Shown here piece after piece: positions 21,739 through 33,657 of a stretch of DNA of 64,000 bases. This DNA is from Gordius sp. MW1 (lineage: Eukaryota; Nematomorpha; Gordioida; Gordea; Gordiidae). The stretch spans positions 12,834,168-12,898,167 of the forward strand of contig OZ038531.1 in NCBI GenBank assembly GCA_964036665.1, read 5' to 3'. The notes below the pieces were generated by a model that was not told the DNA's origin, made no database searches, and saw only the letters and a list, made by a program, of their open reading frames with translations. The position numbers were made by a program, and so were the translations under genes. Every line of letters begins with the position of its first letter. Position 1 is the first letter of the stretch.

Positions 21739-22796
21739 ACATTATGTCCTGTTAGAATCCCGATAAGAATTTTTCCACGGGGGGGAAGTTTTAGATTGCT
21801 AGAAATTAAAATTTAAGTGTTGCGTTTAGATTGTTTCAATATCGCTTTTTAAGCGTGTCTCCAGTTTTTGAGAAAGAAGCTCATGCGATAGTGATTTAAA
21901 GTTAAAAATTTCTGATGACTGACCAAAAAAAAAAAATTTCGGAATTCACCTCTGATATCGAAAACTTTCATGAGGGGTTTATGGTTGAACAAAAAAATTG
22001 AAAAAATTTTGAGGTCGAAAAAATTTTTTTTTTTCATATTCATTCAAAAGGGGGCTGAAAAAATCTTTGAAAGTTAGTAAATATTCTTAGCATTATGTCC
22101 TTGCTAAGAATCTCGATAAAGAATTTTTGCACGGGTGAAGTTTTAAATTGAGAGAAATTAAAATTTACGTGTTGTCGTTTAGATTGTTTCAATATCGCTT
22201 TTTAAGCGTGTATCCAATTTTTGTGAAACAAGCTCCATGCGATCGTGATTTAAAGTTAATAATTTTTGATGAATGATCAAAAAAATTTTTTTTTTCGGAA
22301 TTCACCTCTGATATCGAAAACTTTCATGAGGGGTTTATGGTTGAACAAAAAAATTGAAAAAATTTTGAGGTCGAAAAAAATATTTTTTTTCATATTCATT
22401 CAAAAGGGGGCTGAAAAAATCTTTGAAAGTTAGTAAATATTCTTAACATTATGTCCTGTTAGAATCCCGATAAGAATTTTTCCACGGGGGGGAAGTTTTA
22501 TATTGCTAGAAATTAAAATTTAAGTGTTGCGTTTAGATTGTTTCAATATCGCTTTTTAAGCGTGTCTCCAGTTTTTGAGAAACAAGCTCATGCGATAGTG
22601 ATTTAAAGTTAAAAATTTCTGATGACTGACCAAAAAAAAAAAATTTCGGAATTCACCTCTGATATCGAAAACTTTCATGAGGGGTTTATGGTTGAACAAA
22701 AAAATTGAAAAAATTTTGAGGTCGAAAAAAATTTTTTTTTTCATATTCATTCAAAAGGGGGCTGAAAAAATCTTTGAAAGTTAGTAAATATTCTTA

Positions 22797-23141
22797 GCAT
22801 TATGTCCTTGTTACAATCTCGATAAAGAATTTTTGCACGGGTGAAGTTTTAGATTGAGAGAAATTAAAATTTACGTGTTGCGTTTAGATTGTTTCAATAT
22901 CGCTTTTTAAGCGTGTATTTGTGAAACAAGCTCTATGCAATAGTGATTTAAAGTTAAAAATTTCTGATGACTGATCAAAAAATTTTTTTTTTCGGAATTC
23001 ACCTCTGATATCGAAAACTTTCATGAGGGGTTTATGGTTGAACAAAAAAATTGAAAAAATTTTGAGGTCGAAAAAAATATTTTTTTCATATTCATTCAAA
23101 AGGGGGCTGAAAATTTTTTTGAAAGTTAGTAAATATTCTTA
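22797..23141 (+). repeat. Reference class Bd monomer (345 bp, B with 7-bp deletion)
   Basis: Bd is class B with GTGTATCCAGTTTTTGTG shortened to GTGTATTTGTG, a 7-bp loss between short T-rich repeats. The rest, including TTACAATC, CTCTATGCAATAG and the B-type tail, matches B. In the regular order it lies between the third F and I. The copies at 22797, 27349 and the hybrid at 41368 also have a 7-T rather than 8-T run before CATATTC. Confidence 0.93.
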
Positions 23142-23489
23142 GCATTATGTCCTTGTTAGAATCTCGATAAGAATTTTTGCACGGGTGAAGTTTTAGACTG
23201 AGAGAAATTAAAATTTAAGTGTTTCGTTTAGATTGTTTCAATATCGCTTTTTAAGCGTGTATCCAGTTTTTGTGAAACAAGCTCATGCGATAGTGATTTA
23301 AAGTTAAAAATTTTTGATGACTGATCAAAAAAATTTTTTTTTTCGGAATTCACCTCTGATATCGAAAACTTTCATGAGGGGTTTATGGTTGAACAAAAAA
23401 ATTGAAAAAATTTTGAGGTCGAAAAAAATATTTTTTTTCATATTCATTCGGGGGCTGAAAAAATCTTTGAAAGTTAGTAAATATTCTTA
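23142..23489 (+). repeat. Reference class I monomer (348 bp)
   Basis: Class I is marked by TTTTAGACTGAG, GTGTTTCGTTTAG, CTCATGCGATAG, TTTTTGATGACTGATC and a 4-bp loss giving CATTCGGGGGCTG instead of CATTCAAAAGGGGGCTG. It always precedes H in regular units. The copy at 3860 has CATTCAAAGGGGCTG, an intermediate form. Copies at 35056 and 38211 have AGAGTGAG. Confidence 0.93.
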
Positions 23490-23842
23490 GCATTATGTCC
23501 TTGTTAGAATCTCGATAAAGAATTTTTGCACGGGTGAAGTTTTAGATTGAGAGAAATTAAAATTTATGTGTTGCGTTTAGATTGTTTCAATATCGCTTCT
23601 TAAGCGTGTCTCCAGTTTTGTGAAACAAGCTCATGCGATCGTGATTTAAAGTTAAAAATTTCTGATGACTGATCAAAAAAATTTTTTTTTCCGGAATTCA
23701 CCTCTGATATCGAAAACTTTCATGAGGGGTTTATGGTTGAACAAAAAAATTGAAAAAATTTTGAGGTCAAAAAAAATATTTTTTTTTCATATTCAATCAA
23801 AAGGGGGCTGAAAAAATCTTTGAAAGTTAGTAAATATTCTTA
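23490..23842 (+). repeat. Reference class H monomer (353 bp)
   Basis: Class H resembles D at its 5' end but has the hairpin CGCTTCTTAAGCG, TTTTCCGGAATTC and GAGGTCAAAAAAAAT, where the usual CG after GAGGT has lost its G. This tail is found on almost every monomer that precedes A, including F-derived and B-derived hybrids. Copies at 33305, 35404, 38559, 47323 and 49422 share TTATGTTCTTG. Confidence 0.93.
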
Positions 23843-26800
23843 GCATTATGTCCTGTTAGAATCCCGATAAGAATTTTTGCAGGGCGGAAGTTTTAGATTG
23901 CGAAAAATTAAAATTTAAGTGTTGCGTTTAGATTGTTTCAATATCGCTTTTAAGCGTGTCTCCAGTTTTTGTGAAACAAGCTCATGCGATCGTGATTTAA
24001 AGTTAAAAATTTCTGATGACTGATCAAAAATTTTTTTTTTCGGAATTCACCTCTGATATCGAAAACTTTCATGAGGGGTTTATGGTTGAACAAAAAAATT
24101 GAAAAAATTTTGAGGTCGAAAAAAATATTTTTTTTCATATTCATTCAAAAGGGGGCTGAAAAAATCTTTGAAAGTTAGTAAATATTCTTAGCATTATGTC
24201 CTTGTTACAATCTCGATAAAGAATTTTTGCACGGGTGAAGTTTTAGATTGAGAGAAATTAAAATTTACGTGTTGCGTTTAGATTGTTTCAATATCGCTTT
24301 TTAAGCGTGTATCCAGTTTTTGTGAAACAAGCTCTATGCAATAGTGATTTAAAGTTAAAAATTTCTGATGACTGATCAAAAAATTTTTTTTTTCGGAATT
24401 CACCTCTGATATCGAAAACTTTCATGAGGGGTTTATGGTTGAACAAAAAAATTGAAAAAATTTTGAGGTCGAAAAAAATATTTTTTTTCATATTCATTCA
24501 AAAGGGGGCTGAAAATTTTTTTGAAAGTTAGTAAATATTCTTAGCATTATGTCCTTGTTAGAATCTCGATAAGAATTTTTCCACGGGGGGGAAGTTTTAG
24601 TTTGCGAGAAATTAAAATTTAAGTGTTGCGTTTAGATTGTTTCAATATCGCTCTTTAAGCGTCTCTCCAGTTTTAGTGAAACAAGCTCATGCGATAGTGA
24701 TTTAAAGTTAAAAATTTTTGATGACTGATCAAAAAATTTTTTTTCGAAATTCACCTCTGATATCGAAAACTTTCATGAGGGGTTTATGGTTGAACAAAAA
24801 AATTGAAAAAATTTTGAGGTCGAAAAAAATATTTTTTTTCATATTCATTCAAAAGGGGGCTGAAAAAATCTTTGAAAGTTAGTAAATATTCTTAGCATTA
24901 TGTCCTTGTTAGAATCTCGATAAAGAATTTTTGCACGGGTGAAGTTTTAGATTGAGAGAAATTAAAATTTATGTGTTGCGTTTAGATTGTTTCAATATCG
25001 CTTTTTAAGCGTGTCTCCAGTTTTGTGAAACAAGCTCATGCGATCGTGATTTAAAGTTAAAAATTTCTGATGACTGATCAAAAAAAATTTTTTTTTCGGA
25101 ATTCACCTCTGATATCGAAAACTTTCATGAGGGGTTTATGGTTGAACAAAATAAAGGAAAAAATTTTGAGGTCGAAAAAAATATTTTTTTTCATATTCAT
25201 TCAAAAGGGGGCTGAAAAAATCTTTGAAAGTTAGTAAATATTCTTAGCATTATGTCCTTGCTAAGAATCTCGATAAAGAATTTTTGCACGGGTGAAGTTT
25301 TAAATTGAGAGAAATTAAAATTTACGTGTTGTCGTTTAGATTGTTTCAATATCGCTTTTTAAGCGTGTATCCAGTTTTTGTGAAACAAGCTCCATGCGAT
25401 CGTGATTTAAAGTTAATAATTTTTGATGAATGATCAAAAAAATTTTTTTTTTCGGAATTCACCTCTGATATCGAAAACTTTCATGAGGGGTTTATGGTTG
25501 AACAAAAAAATTGAAAAAATTTTGAGGTCGAAAAAAATATTTTTTTTCATATTCATTCAAAAGGGGGCTGAAAAAATCTTTGAAAGTTAGTAAATATTCT
25601 TAACATGTTAGAATCCCGATAAGAATTTTTCCACGGGGGGGAAGTTTTAGATTGCTAGAAATTAAAATTTAAGTGTTGCGTTTAGATTGTTTCAATATCG
25701 CTTTTTAAGCGTGTCTCCAGTTTTTGAGAAACAAGCTCATGCGATAGTGATTTAAAGTTAAAAATTTCTGATGACTGACCAAAAAAAAAAAATTTCGGAA
25801 TTCACCTCTGATATCGAAAACTTTCATGAGGGGTTTATGGTTGAACAAAAAAATTGAAAAAATTTTGAGGTCGAAAAAATTTTTTTTTTTCATATTCATT
25901 CAAAAGGGGGCTGAAAAAATCTTTGAAAGTTAGTAAATATTCTTAGCATTATGTCCTTGTTAGAATCTCGATAAGAATTTTTGCAGGGGGGAAGTTTTAG
26001 ATTGCGAAAAATTAAAATTTAAGTGTTGCGTTTAGATTGTTTCTCGCTTTTTAAGCGTGTATCCAGTTTTTGTGAAACAAGCTCTATGCGATCGTGATTT
26101 AAAGTTAATAATTTTTGATGACTAATCAAAATTTTTTTTTCGAAATTCACCTCTGATATCGCAAACTGTCATGAGGGGTTTATGGTTGAACAAAAAAATT
26201 GAAAAAATTTTGAGGTCGAAAAAAATATTTTTTTTCATATTCATTCAAAAGGGGGCTGAAAAAATCTTTGAAAGTTAGTAAATATTCTTAACATTATGTC
26301 CTGTTAGAATCCCGATAAGAATTTTTCCACGGGGGGGAAGTTTTAGATTGCTAGAAATTAAAATTTAAGTGTTGCGTTTAGATTGTTTCAATATCGCTTT
26401 TTAAGCGTGTCTCCAGTTTTTGAGAAACAAGCTCATGCGATAGTGATTTAAAGTTAAAAATTTCTGATGACTGACCAAAAAAAAAAAATTTCGGAATTCA
26501 CCTCTGATATCGAAAACTTTCATGAGGGGTTTATGGTTGAACAAAAAAATTGAAAAAATTTTGAGGTCGAAAAAATTTTTTTTTTTCATATTCATTCAAA
26601 AGGGGGCTGAAAAAATCTTTGAAAGTTAGTAAATATTCTTAGCATTATGTCCTTGCTAAGAATCTCGATAAAGAATTTTTGCACGGCTGAAGTTTTAAAT
26701 TGAGAGAAATTAAAATTTACGTGTTGTCGTTTAGATTGTTTCAATATCGCTTTTTAAGCGTGTATCCAATTTTTGTGAAACAAGCTCCATGCGATCGTGA

Positions 26801-28394
26801 TTTAAAGTTAATAATTTTTGATGAATGATCAAAAAATTTTTTTTTTTCGGAATTCACCTCTGATATCGAAAACTTTCATGAGGGGTTTATGGTTGAACAA
26901 AAAAATTGAAAAAATTTTGAGGTCGAAAAAAATATTTTTTTTCATATTCATTCAAAAGGGGGCTGAAAAAATCTTTGAAAGTTAGTAAATATTCTTAACA
27001 TTATGTCCTGTTAGAATCCCGATAAGAATTTTTCCACGGGGGGGAAGTTTTAGATTGCTAGAAATTAAAATTTAAGTGTTGCGTTTAGATTGTTTCAATA
27101 TCGCTTTTTAAGCGTGTCTCCAGTTTTTGAGAAACAAGCTCATGCGATAGTGATTTAAAGTTAAAAATTTCTGATGACTGACCAAAAAAAAAAAATTTCG
27201 GAATTCACCTCTGATATCGAAAACTTTCATGAGGGGTTTATGGTTGAACAAAAAAATTGAAAAAATTTTGAGGTCGAAAAAAATTTTTTTTTTCATATTC
27301 ATTCAAAAGGGGGCTGAAAAAATCTTTGAAAGTTAGTAAATATTCTTAGCATTATGTCCTTGTTACAATCTCGATAAAGAATTTTTGCACGGGTGAAGTT
27401 TTAGATTGAGAGAAATTAAATTTTACGTGTTGCGTTTAGATTGTTTCAATATCGCTTTTTAAGCGTGTATTTGTGAAACAAGCTCTATGCAATAGTGATT
27501 TAAAGTTAAAAATTTCTGATGACTGATCAAAAAATTTTTTTTTTCGGAATTCACCTCTGATATCGAAAACTTTCATGAGGGGTTTATGGTTGAACAAAAA
27601 AATTGAAAAAATTTTGAGGTCGAAAAAAATATTTTTTTCATATTCATTCAAAAGGGGGCTGAAAATTTTTTTGAAAGTTAGTAAATATTCTTAGCATTAT
27701 GTCCTTGTTAGAATCTCGATAAGAATTTTTGCACGGGTGAAGTTTTAGACTGAGAGAAATTAAAATTTAAGTGTTTCGTTTAGATTGTTTCAATATCGCT
27801 TTTTAAGCGTGTATCCAGTTTTTGTGAAACAAGCTCATGCGATAGTGATTTAAAGTTAAAAATTTTTGATGACTGATCAAAAAAATTTTTTTTTTCGGAA
27901 TTCACCTCTGATATCGAAAACTTTCATGAGGGGTTTATGGTTGAACAAAAAAATTGAAAAAATTTTGAGGTCGAAAAAAATATTTTTTTTCATATTCATT
28001 CGGGGGCTGAAAAAATCTTTGAAAGTTAGTAAATATTCTTAGCATTATGTCCTTGTTAGAATCTCGATAAAGAATTTTTGCACGGGTGAAGTTTTAGATT
28101 GAGAGAAATTAAAATTTATGTGTTGCGTTTAGATTGTTTCAATATCGCTTCTTAAGCGTGTCTCCAGTTTTGTGAAACAAGCTCATGCGATCGTGATTTA
28201 AAGTTAAAAATTTCTGATGACTGATCAAAAAAATTTTTTTTTCCGGAATTCACCTCTGATATCGAAAACTTTCATGAGGGGTTTATGGTTGAACAAAAAA
28301 ATTGAAAAAATTTTGAGGTCAAAAAAAATATTTTTTTTTCATATTCAATCAAAAGGGGGCTGAAAAAATCTTTGAAAGTTAGTAAATATTCTTA
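23843..28394 (+). repeat. HOR block 7, canonical 13-mer copy 2
   Basis: Order identical to block 6: A 23843, B 24191, C 24544, D 24895, E 25247, F 25603, G 25946, F 26291, E 26642, F 26998, Bd 27349, I 27694, H 28042. It is 4552 bp long. The 8-bp difference is a deletion in the F at 25603, which starts ACATGTTAG instead of ACATTATGTCCTGTTAG. Both copies share rare variants such as ATCCAATTTTTG in the E monomers (22215 and 26767). Confidence 0.93.
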
Positions 28395-31300
28395 GCATTA
28401 TGTCCTGTTAGAATCCCGATAAGAATTTTTGCAGGGCGGAAGTTTTAGATTGCGAAAAATTAAAATTTAAGTGTTGCGTTTAGATTGTTTCAATATCGCT
28501 TTTAAGCGTGTCTCCAGTTTTTGTGAAACAAGCTCATGCGATCGTGATTTAAAGTTAAAAATTTCTGATGACTGATCAAAAATTTTTTTTTTCGGAATTC
28601 ACCTCTGATATCGAAAACTTTCATGAGGGGTTTATGGTTGAACAAAAAAATTGAAAAAATTTTGAGGTCGAAAAAAATATTTTTTTTCATATTCATTCAA
28701 AAGGGGGCTGAAAAAATCTTTGAAAGTTAGTAAATATTCTTAGCATTATGTCCTTGTTACAATCTCGATAAAGAATTTTTGCACGGGTGAAGTTTTAGAT
28801 TGAGAGAAATTAAAATTTACGTGTTGCGTTTAGATTGTTTCAATATCGCTTTTTAAGCGTGTATCCAGTTTTTGTGAAACAAGCTCTATGCAATAGTGAT
28901 TTAAAGTTAAAAATTTCTGATGACTGATCAAAAAATTTTTTTTTTCGGAATTCACCTCTGATATCGAAAACTTTCATGAGGGGTTTATGGTTGAACAAAA
29001 AAATTGAAAAAATTTTGAGGTCGAAAAAAATATTTTTTTTCATATTCATTCAAAAGGGGGCTGAAAATTTTTTTGAAAGTTAGTAAATATTCTTAGCATT
29101 ATGTCCTTGTTAGAATCTCGATAAGAATTTTTCCACGGGGGGGAAGTTTTAGTTTGCGAGAAATTAAAATTTAAGTGTTGCGTTTAGATTGTTTCAATAT
29201 CGCTCTTTAAGCGTCTCTCCAGTTTTAGTGAAACAAGCTCATGCGATAGTGATTTAAAGTTAAAAATTTTTGATGACTGATCAAAAATTTTTTTTTCGAA
29301 ATTCACCTCTGATATCGAAAACTTTCATGAGGGGTTTATGGTTGAACAAAAAAATTGAAAAAATTTTGAGGTCGAAAAAAATATTTTTTTTCATATTCAT
29401 TCAAAAGGGGGCTGAAAAAATCTTTGAAAGTTAGTAAATATTCTTAGCATTATGTCCTTGTTAGAATCTCGATAAAGAATTTTTGCACGGGTGAAGTTTT
29501 AGATTGAGAGAAATTAAAATTTATGTGTTGCGTTTAGATTGTTTCAATATCGCTTTTTAAGCGTGTCTCCAGTTTTGTGAAACAAGCTCATGCGATCGTG
29601 ATTTAAAGTTAAAAATTTCTGATGACTGATCAAAAAAAATTTTTTTTTCGGAATTCACCTCTGATATCGAAAACTTTCATGAGGGGTTTATGGTTGAACA
29701 AAATAAAGGAAAAAATTTTGAGGTCGAAAAAAATATTTTTTTTCATATTCATTCAAAAGGGGGCTGAAAAAATCTTTGAAAGTTAGTAAATATTCTTAGC
29801 ATTATGTCCTTGCTAAGAATCTCGATAAAGAATTTTTGCACGGGTGAAGTTTTAAATTGAGAGAAATTAAAATTTACGTGTTGTCGTTTAGATTGTTTCA
29901 ATATCGCTTTTTAAGCGTGTATCCAGTTTTTGTGAAACAAGCTCCATGCGATCGTGATTTAAAGTTAATAATTTTTGATGAATGATCAAAAAAAATTTTT
30001 TTTTCGGAATTCACCTCTGATATCGAAAACTTTCATGAGGGGTTTATGGTTGAACAAAAAAATTGAAAAAATTTTGAGGTCGAAAAAAATATTTTTTTTC
30101 ATATTCATTCAAAAGGGGGCTGAAAAAATCTTTGAAAGTTAGTAAATATTCTTAGCATTATGTCCTTGTTAGAATCTCGATAAGAATTTTTGCAGGGGGG
30201 AAGTTTTAGATTGCGAAAAATTAAAATTTAAGTGTTGCGTTTAGATTGTTTCTCGCTTTTTAAGCGTGTATCCAGTTTTTGTGAAACAAGCTCTATGCGA
30301 TCGTGATTTAAAGTTAATAATTTTTGATGACTAATCAAAATTTTTTTTTCGAAATTCACCTCTGATATCGCAAACTGTCATGAGGGGTTTATGGTTGAAC
30401 AAAAAAATTGAAAAAATTTTGAGGTCGAAAAAAATATTTTTTTTCATATTCATTCAAAAGGGGGCTGAAAAAATCTTTGAAAGTTAGTAAATATTCTTAA
30501 CATTATGTCCTGTTAGAATCCCGATAAGAATTTTTCCACGGGGGGGAAGTTTTAGATTGCTAGAAATTAAAATTTAAGTGTTGCGTTTAGATTGTTTCAA
30601 TATCGCTTTTTAAGCGTGTCTCCAGTTTTTGAGAAACAAGCTCATGCGATAGTGATTTAAAGTTAAAAATTTCTGATGACTGACCAAAAAAAAAAAATTT
30701 CGGAATTCACCTCTGATATCGAAAACTTTCATGAGGGGTTTATGGTTGAACAAAAAAATTGAAAAAATTTTGAGGTCGAAAAAATTTTTTTTTTTCATAT
30801 TCATTCAAAAGGGGCCTGAAAAAATCTTTGAAAGTTAGTAAATATTCTTAGCATTATGTCCTTGCTAAGAATCTCGATAAAGAATTTTTGCACGGGTGAA
30901 GTTTTAAATTGAGAGAAATTAAAATTTACGTGTTGTCGTTTAGATTGTTTCAATATCGCTTTTTAAGCGTGTATCCAGTTTTTGTGAAACAAGCTCCATG
31001 CGATCGTGATTTAAAGTTAATAATTTTTGATGAATGATCAAAAAAATTATTTTTTTTCGGAATTCACCTCTGATATCGAAAACTTTCATGAGGGGTTTAT
31101 GGTTGAACAAAAAAATTGAAAAAATTTTGAGGTCGAAAAAAATATTTTTTTTCATATTCATTCAAAAGGGGGCTGAAAAAATCTTTGAAAGTTAGTAAAT
31201 ATTCTTAGCATTATGTCCTTGTTAGAATCTCGATAAGAATTTTTGCAGGGGGGAAGTTTTAGATTGCGAAAAATTAAAATTTAAGTGTTGCGTTTAGATT

Positions 31301-33657
31301 GTTTCTCGCTTTTTAAGCGTGTATCCAGTTTTTGTGAAACAAGCTCTATGCGATCGTGATTTAAAGTTAATAATTTTTGATGACTAATCAAAATTTTTTT
31401 TTCGAAATTCACCTCTGATATCGCAAACTGTCATGAGGGGTTTATGGTTGAACAAAAAAATTGAAAAAATTTTGAGGTCGAAAAAAATATTTTTTTTCAT
31501 ATTCATTCAAAAGGGGGCTGAAAAAATCTTTGAAAGTTAGTAAATATTCTTAACATTATGTCCTGTTAGAATCCCGATAAGAATTTTTCCACGGGGGGGA
31601 AGTTTTAGATTGCTAGAAATTAAAATTTAAGTGTTGCGTTTAGATTGTTTCAATATCGCTTTTTAAGCGTGTCTCCAGTTTTTGAGAAACAAGCTCATGC
31701 GATAGTGATTTAAAGTTAAAAATTTCTGATGACTGACCAAAAAAAAAAAATTTCGGAATTCACCTCTGATATCGAAAACTTTCATGAGGGGTTTATGGTT
31801 GAACAAAAAAATTGAAAAAATTTTGAGGTCGAAAAAATTTTTTTTTTTCATATTCATTCAAAAGGGGCCTGAAAAAATCTTTGAAAGTTAGTAAATATTC
31901 TTAGCATTATGTCCTTGCTAAGAATCTCGATAAAGAATTTTTGCACGGGTGAAGTTTTAAATTGAGAGAAATTAAAATTTACGTGTTGTCGTTTAGATTG
32001 TTTCAATATCGCTTTTTAAGCGTGTATCCAGTTTTTGTGAAACAAGCTCCATGCGATCGTGATTTAAAGTTAATAATTTTTGATGAATGATCAAAAAAAT
32101 TTTTTTTTTCGGAATTCACCTCTGATATCGAAAACTTTCATGAGGGGTTTATGGTTGAACAAAAAAATTGAAAAAATTTTGAGGTCGAAAAAAATATTTT
32201 TTTTCATATTCATTCAAAAGGGGGCTGAAAAAATCTTTGAAAGTTAGTAAATATTCTTAACATTATGTCCTGTTAGAATCCCGATAAGAATTTTTCCACG
32301 GGGGGGAAGTTTTAGATTGCTAGAAATTAAAATTTAAGTGTTGCGTTTAGATTGTTTCAATATCGCTTTTTAAGCGTGTCTCCAGTTTTTGAGAAACAAG
32401 CTCATGCGATAGTGATTTAAAGTTAAAAATTTCTGATGACTGACCAAAAAAAAAAAATTTCGGAATTCACCTCTGATATCGAAAACTTTCATGAGGGGTT
32501 TATGGTTGAACAAAAAAATTGAAAAAATTTTGAGGTCGAAAAAAATTTTTTTTTTCATATTCATTCAAAAGGGGGCTGAAAAAATCTTTGAAAGTTAGTA
32601 AATATTCTTAGCATTATGTCCTTGTTACAATCTCGATAAAGAATTTTTGCACGGGTGAAGTTTTAGATTGAGAGAAATTAAAATTTACGTGTTGCGTTTA
32701 GATTGTTTCAATATCGCTTTTTAAGCGTGTATTTGTGAAACAAGCTCTATGCAATAGTGATTTAAAGTTAAAAATTTCTGATGACTGATCAAAAAATTTT
32801 TTTTTTCGGAATTCACCTCTGATATCGAAAACTTTCATGAGGGGTTTATGGTTGAACAAAAAAATTGAAAAAATTTTGAGGTCGAAAAAAATATTTTTTT
32901 TCATATTCATTCAAAAGGGGGCTGAAAATTTTTTTGAAAGTTAGTAAATATTCTTAGCATTATGTCCTTGTTAGAATCTCGATAAGAATTTTTGCACGGG
33001 TGAAGTTTTAGACTGAGAGAAATTAAAATTTAAGTGTTTCGTTTAGATTGTTTCAATATCGCTTTTTAAGCGTGTATCCAGTTTTTGTGAAACAAGCTCA
33101 TGCGATAGTGATTTAAAGTTAAAAATTTTTGATGACTGATCAAAAAAATTTTTTTTTTCGGAATTCACCTCTGATATCGAAAACTTTCATGAGGGGTTTA
33201 TGGTTGAACAAAAAAATTGAAAAAATTTTGAGGTCGAAAAAAATATTTTTTTTCATATTCATTCGGGGGCTGAAAAAATCTTTGAAAGTTAGTAAATATT
33301 CTTAGCATTATGTTCTTGTTAGAATCTCGATAAAGAATTTTTGCACGGGTGAAGTTTTAGATTGAGAGAAATTAAAATTTATGTGTTGCGTTTAGATTGT
33401 TTCAATATCGCTTCTTAAGCGTGTCTCCAGTTTTGTGAAACAAGCTCATGCGATCGTGATTTAAAGTTAAAAATTTCTGATGACTGATCAAAAAAATTTT
33501 TTTTTCCGGAATTCACCTCTGATATCGAAAACTTTCATGAGGGGTTTATGGTTGAACAAAAAAATTGAAAAAATTTTGAGGTCAAAAAAAATATTTTTTT
33601 TTCATATTCAATCAAAAGGGGGCTGAAAAAATCTTTGAAAGTTAGTAAATATTCTTA
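28395..33657 (+). repeat. HOR block 8, 15-mer copy 1
   Basis: Order: A 28395, B 28743, C 29096, D 29447, E 29799, G 30155, F 30500, E 30851, G 31208, F 31553, E 31904, F 32260, Bd 32611, I 32957, H 33305. The first F is missing and G-F-E is doubled. Private markers are GGGGCCTG at the ends of the F monomers 30500 and 31553, and ATTATTTTTTTTC in the E at 30851. The same markers recur in block 12. Confidence 0.9.

Larger units (their letters stand above)
19283..23842 (+). repeat. HOR block 6, canonical 13-mer copy 1
   Basis: Order: A 19283, B 19631, C 19984, D 20335, E 20687, F 21043, G 21394, F 21739, E 22090, F 22446, Bd 22797, I 23142, H 23490. All monomers are clean class members. I use this unit as the reference. 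It is 4560 bp long. Confidence 0.93.
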
